Part shown: in pieces, positions 63,371 to 64,000 of the stretch
Position numbering within the stretch: position 1 is the stretch's first letter
Layout of the letters: the number at the start of each line of letters is the position of its first letter
DNA from: Belnapia sp. F-4-1
GTDB taxonomy: Bacteria; Pseudomonadota; Alphaproteobacteria; Acetobacterales; Acetobacteraceae
Reading direction: 5' to 3'
Length of the DNA: 64,000 bases
Assembly: GCF_000802185.1 (NCBI RefSeq)
Contig: NZ_KN676115.1
Coordinates: 51,482-115,481, forward strand
Notes under the pieces: generated by a model
What the model was told of the DNA's origin: nothing
Database searches by the model: none
The model's input: only the letters and a program-made list of their open reading frames with translations
Made by a program: the position numbers and the translations under genes

Positions 63371-63644
63371 GAGGCGGAGGCTTCGGGGGTAGCCCGGGAG
63401 CGGACCTGAAACTGGCGCTTGTGGGCGCCAAGTCGGGTGCCTTGTAGCGGGGTGGTTGCTCTTTCCGGGCTGGCCGGTGGCGCTTTTGGGTGTTGCTGGC
63501 AGCGATTGGAGATCGAGGGCCGCTCGGCTGCTAAACTTTGATCTTTGTGCCTTCGGGCACTGTTTATGCCCTGCAGTGATGTGGGGTAGGTTTTTGTCGG
63601 CTCTGGGCTGCGCCAGCGATGGTGCGTCGGGCTGGTGAAGGCGG

Positions 63645-63655
63645 GTTCTTTGACA
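63645..63655 (+). promoter_or_regulatory. boxA-like antitermination site
   Basis: GTTCTTTGACA resembles the NusB/NusE-binding boxA (TGCTCTTTAACA) found in rRNA leaders, about 170 bp before the 16S. It contains TTGACA, but no -10 follows at 16-18 bp, so a -35 role is less likely. Confidence 0.6.
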
Positions 63656-63827
63656 GTTGCATCGGTCTTTTGGAAGTACGCAGGCGCTTTCGGCCTTGCT
63701 GCTAGTGCTGTCCCATCGGGCGTGTACTGGAGCTTGAGGTTTGGAGAGCGCTTTGCATCGAGAGTGGTGAGCGGAGTCTGATCGAAAGGCATCTGCGTGG
63801 CTTGGCTTTGGCTGGGTTGCGAAGATG

Positions 63828-64000
63828 AACCTGAGAGTTTGATCCTGGCTCAGAGCGAACGCTGGCGGAATGCTTAACACATGCAAGTCGCACGGGGGCT
63901 TTCGGGCTCTAGTGGCGGACGGGTGAGTAATGCGTAGGAACGTGTCTTGGGGTGGGGGATAACGCTGGGAAACTGGCGCTAATACCGCATATCTGCTGTG
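63828..64000 (+). rRNA. rrs: 16S ribosomal RNA, 5' end (runs off the window)
   Basis: AACCTGAGAGTTTGATCCTG is the conserved 5' end, followed by CTCAGAGCGAACGCTGGCGG and TTAACACATGCAAGTCGCAC. The short helix region CGGGGGCTTTCGGGCTCTAG and GTGAGTAATGCGTAGG are typical of Acetobacteraceae. About 173 of ~1490 bases are present. Confidence 0.97.

Larger units (their letters stand above)
62996..63827 (+). promoter_or_regulatory. rRNA operon upstream and leader region
   Basis: No protein-coding gene. It contains degenerate tandem repeats (63110-63370), a boxA-like site (63645-63655) and several short hairpins (for example GTGCCTTCGGGCAC at 63548-63561). I could not identify an rrn promoter with confidence; TAAACT near 63533 is a weak -10 candidate. 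Confidence 0.55.

Noticed and set aside
63650..63655. TTGACA as a -35 box of the rRNA promoter
   Set aside because: No -10-like hexamer lies 16-18 bp downstream, and the wider GTTCTTTGACA fits a boxA antitermination site at the expected place.
1..64000. tRNA genes, CRISPR arrays, phage modules or a replication origin
   Set aside because: Looked for tRNA-like ends and T-loops, repeat-spacer periodicity, phage structural genes and DnaA-box clusters; none could be supported by reading the sequence.

Overview
The window reads as high-GC alphaproteobacterial chromosome, most likely family Acetobacteraceae (Roseomonas and relatives). The 16S rRNA 5' end at 63828-64000 has the alphaproteobacterial start and signature, and host-type genes (TctC-family binding proteins, an acyl-CoA ligase, a SUV3-like helicase, RecD2) fit. 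Roughly half of the window is transposable DNA. I count about 25-30 IS copies or remnants from the IS3, IS5 (several groups), IS6, IS66, IS110, IS630, IS701 and IS1182 families, plus two families of miniature inverted-repeat elements (150 bp x3 and 111 bp x2). Many are nested or broken, and several host genes survive only as fragments next to them.

Layout. 1-2.7 kb: divergent MFS transporter, MetE-like protein and a second MFS transporter. 2.7-14.1 kb: IS scrap yard with fragments of an F420-reductase-like gene, an MFS paralogue and an unrecognised (perhaps helicase-like) gene, and two identical inverted IS6 copies (4970-5808, 7425-8263) whose target duplications show a replicative inversion. 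14.1-18.0 kb: curli/functional-amyloid operon (csgF, csgG, a 428-aa curlin, a csgB-like minor curlin, and an unknown exported protein). 18.2-29.7 kb: nested IS elements (IS701 in IS110; IS66 in IS630; IS3 in another IS701), with two exported-protein genes between them. 30.4-33.1 kb: a photoactive-yellow-protein/bacteriophytochrome hybrid histidine kinase (Ppr type) facing an IS-truncated response regulator. 33.3-40.3 kb: IS5/IS903-group copies, an AT-rich soluble chemoreceptor, small genes and the first 150-bp miniature element.

40.3-51.7 kb is bounded by two identical, inverted copies of the 150-bp element. The 8-bp flanks are arranged as expected if this 11.3-kb block was inverted. It carries a Tat-exported beta-carbonic anhydrase, a TctC protein with a GMC oxidoreductase, a YciE/YciF ferritin-like protein, a histone H1-like protein, another TctC protein and a DUF962/Mpo1-like protein. 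51.5-55.2 kb: both miniature element families, IS remnants, and an acyl-CoA ligase-tctC operon whose tctC lost its 3' end to a 150-bp element. 55.6-59.7 kb: recD2, an intact IS1182 element and the second 111-bp element. 60.3-64 kb: a small disordered protein, a SUV3-like helicase, a leader with degenerate tandem repeats and a boxA-like site, and the start of 16S rRNA.

Functionally the host genes suggest a light-responsive, biofilm-forming environmental heterotroph. The strongest biological finds are the Ppr-type photoreceptor, the curli operon with an unexplained fifth gene, and the two miniature element families with their rearrangement footprints.
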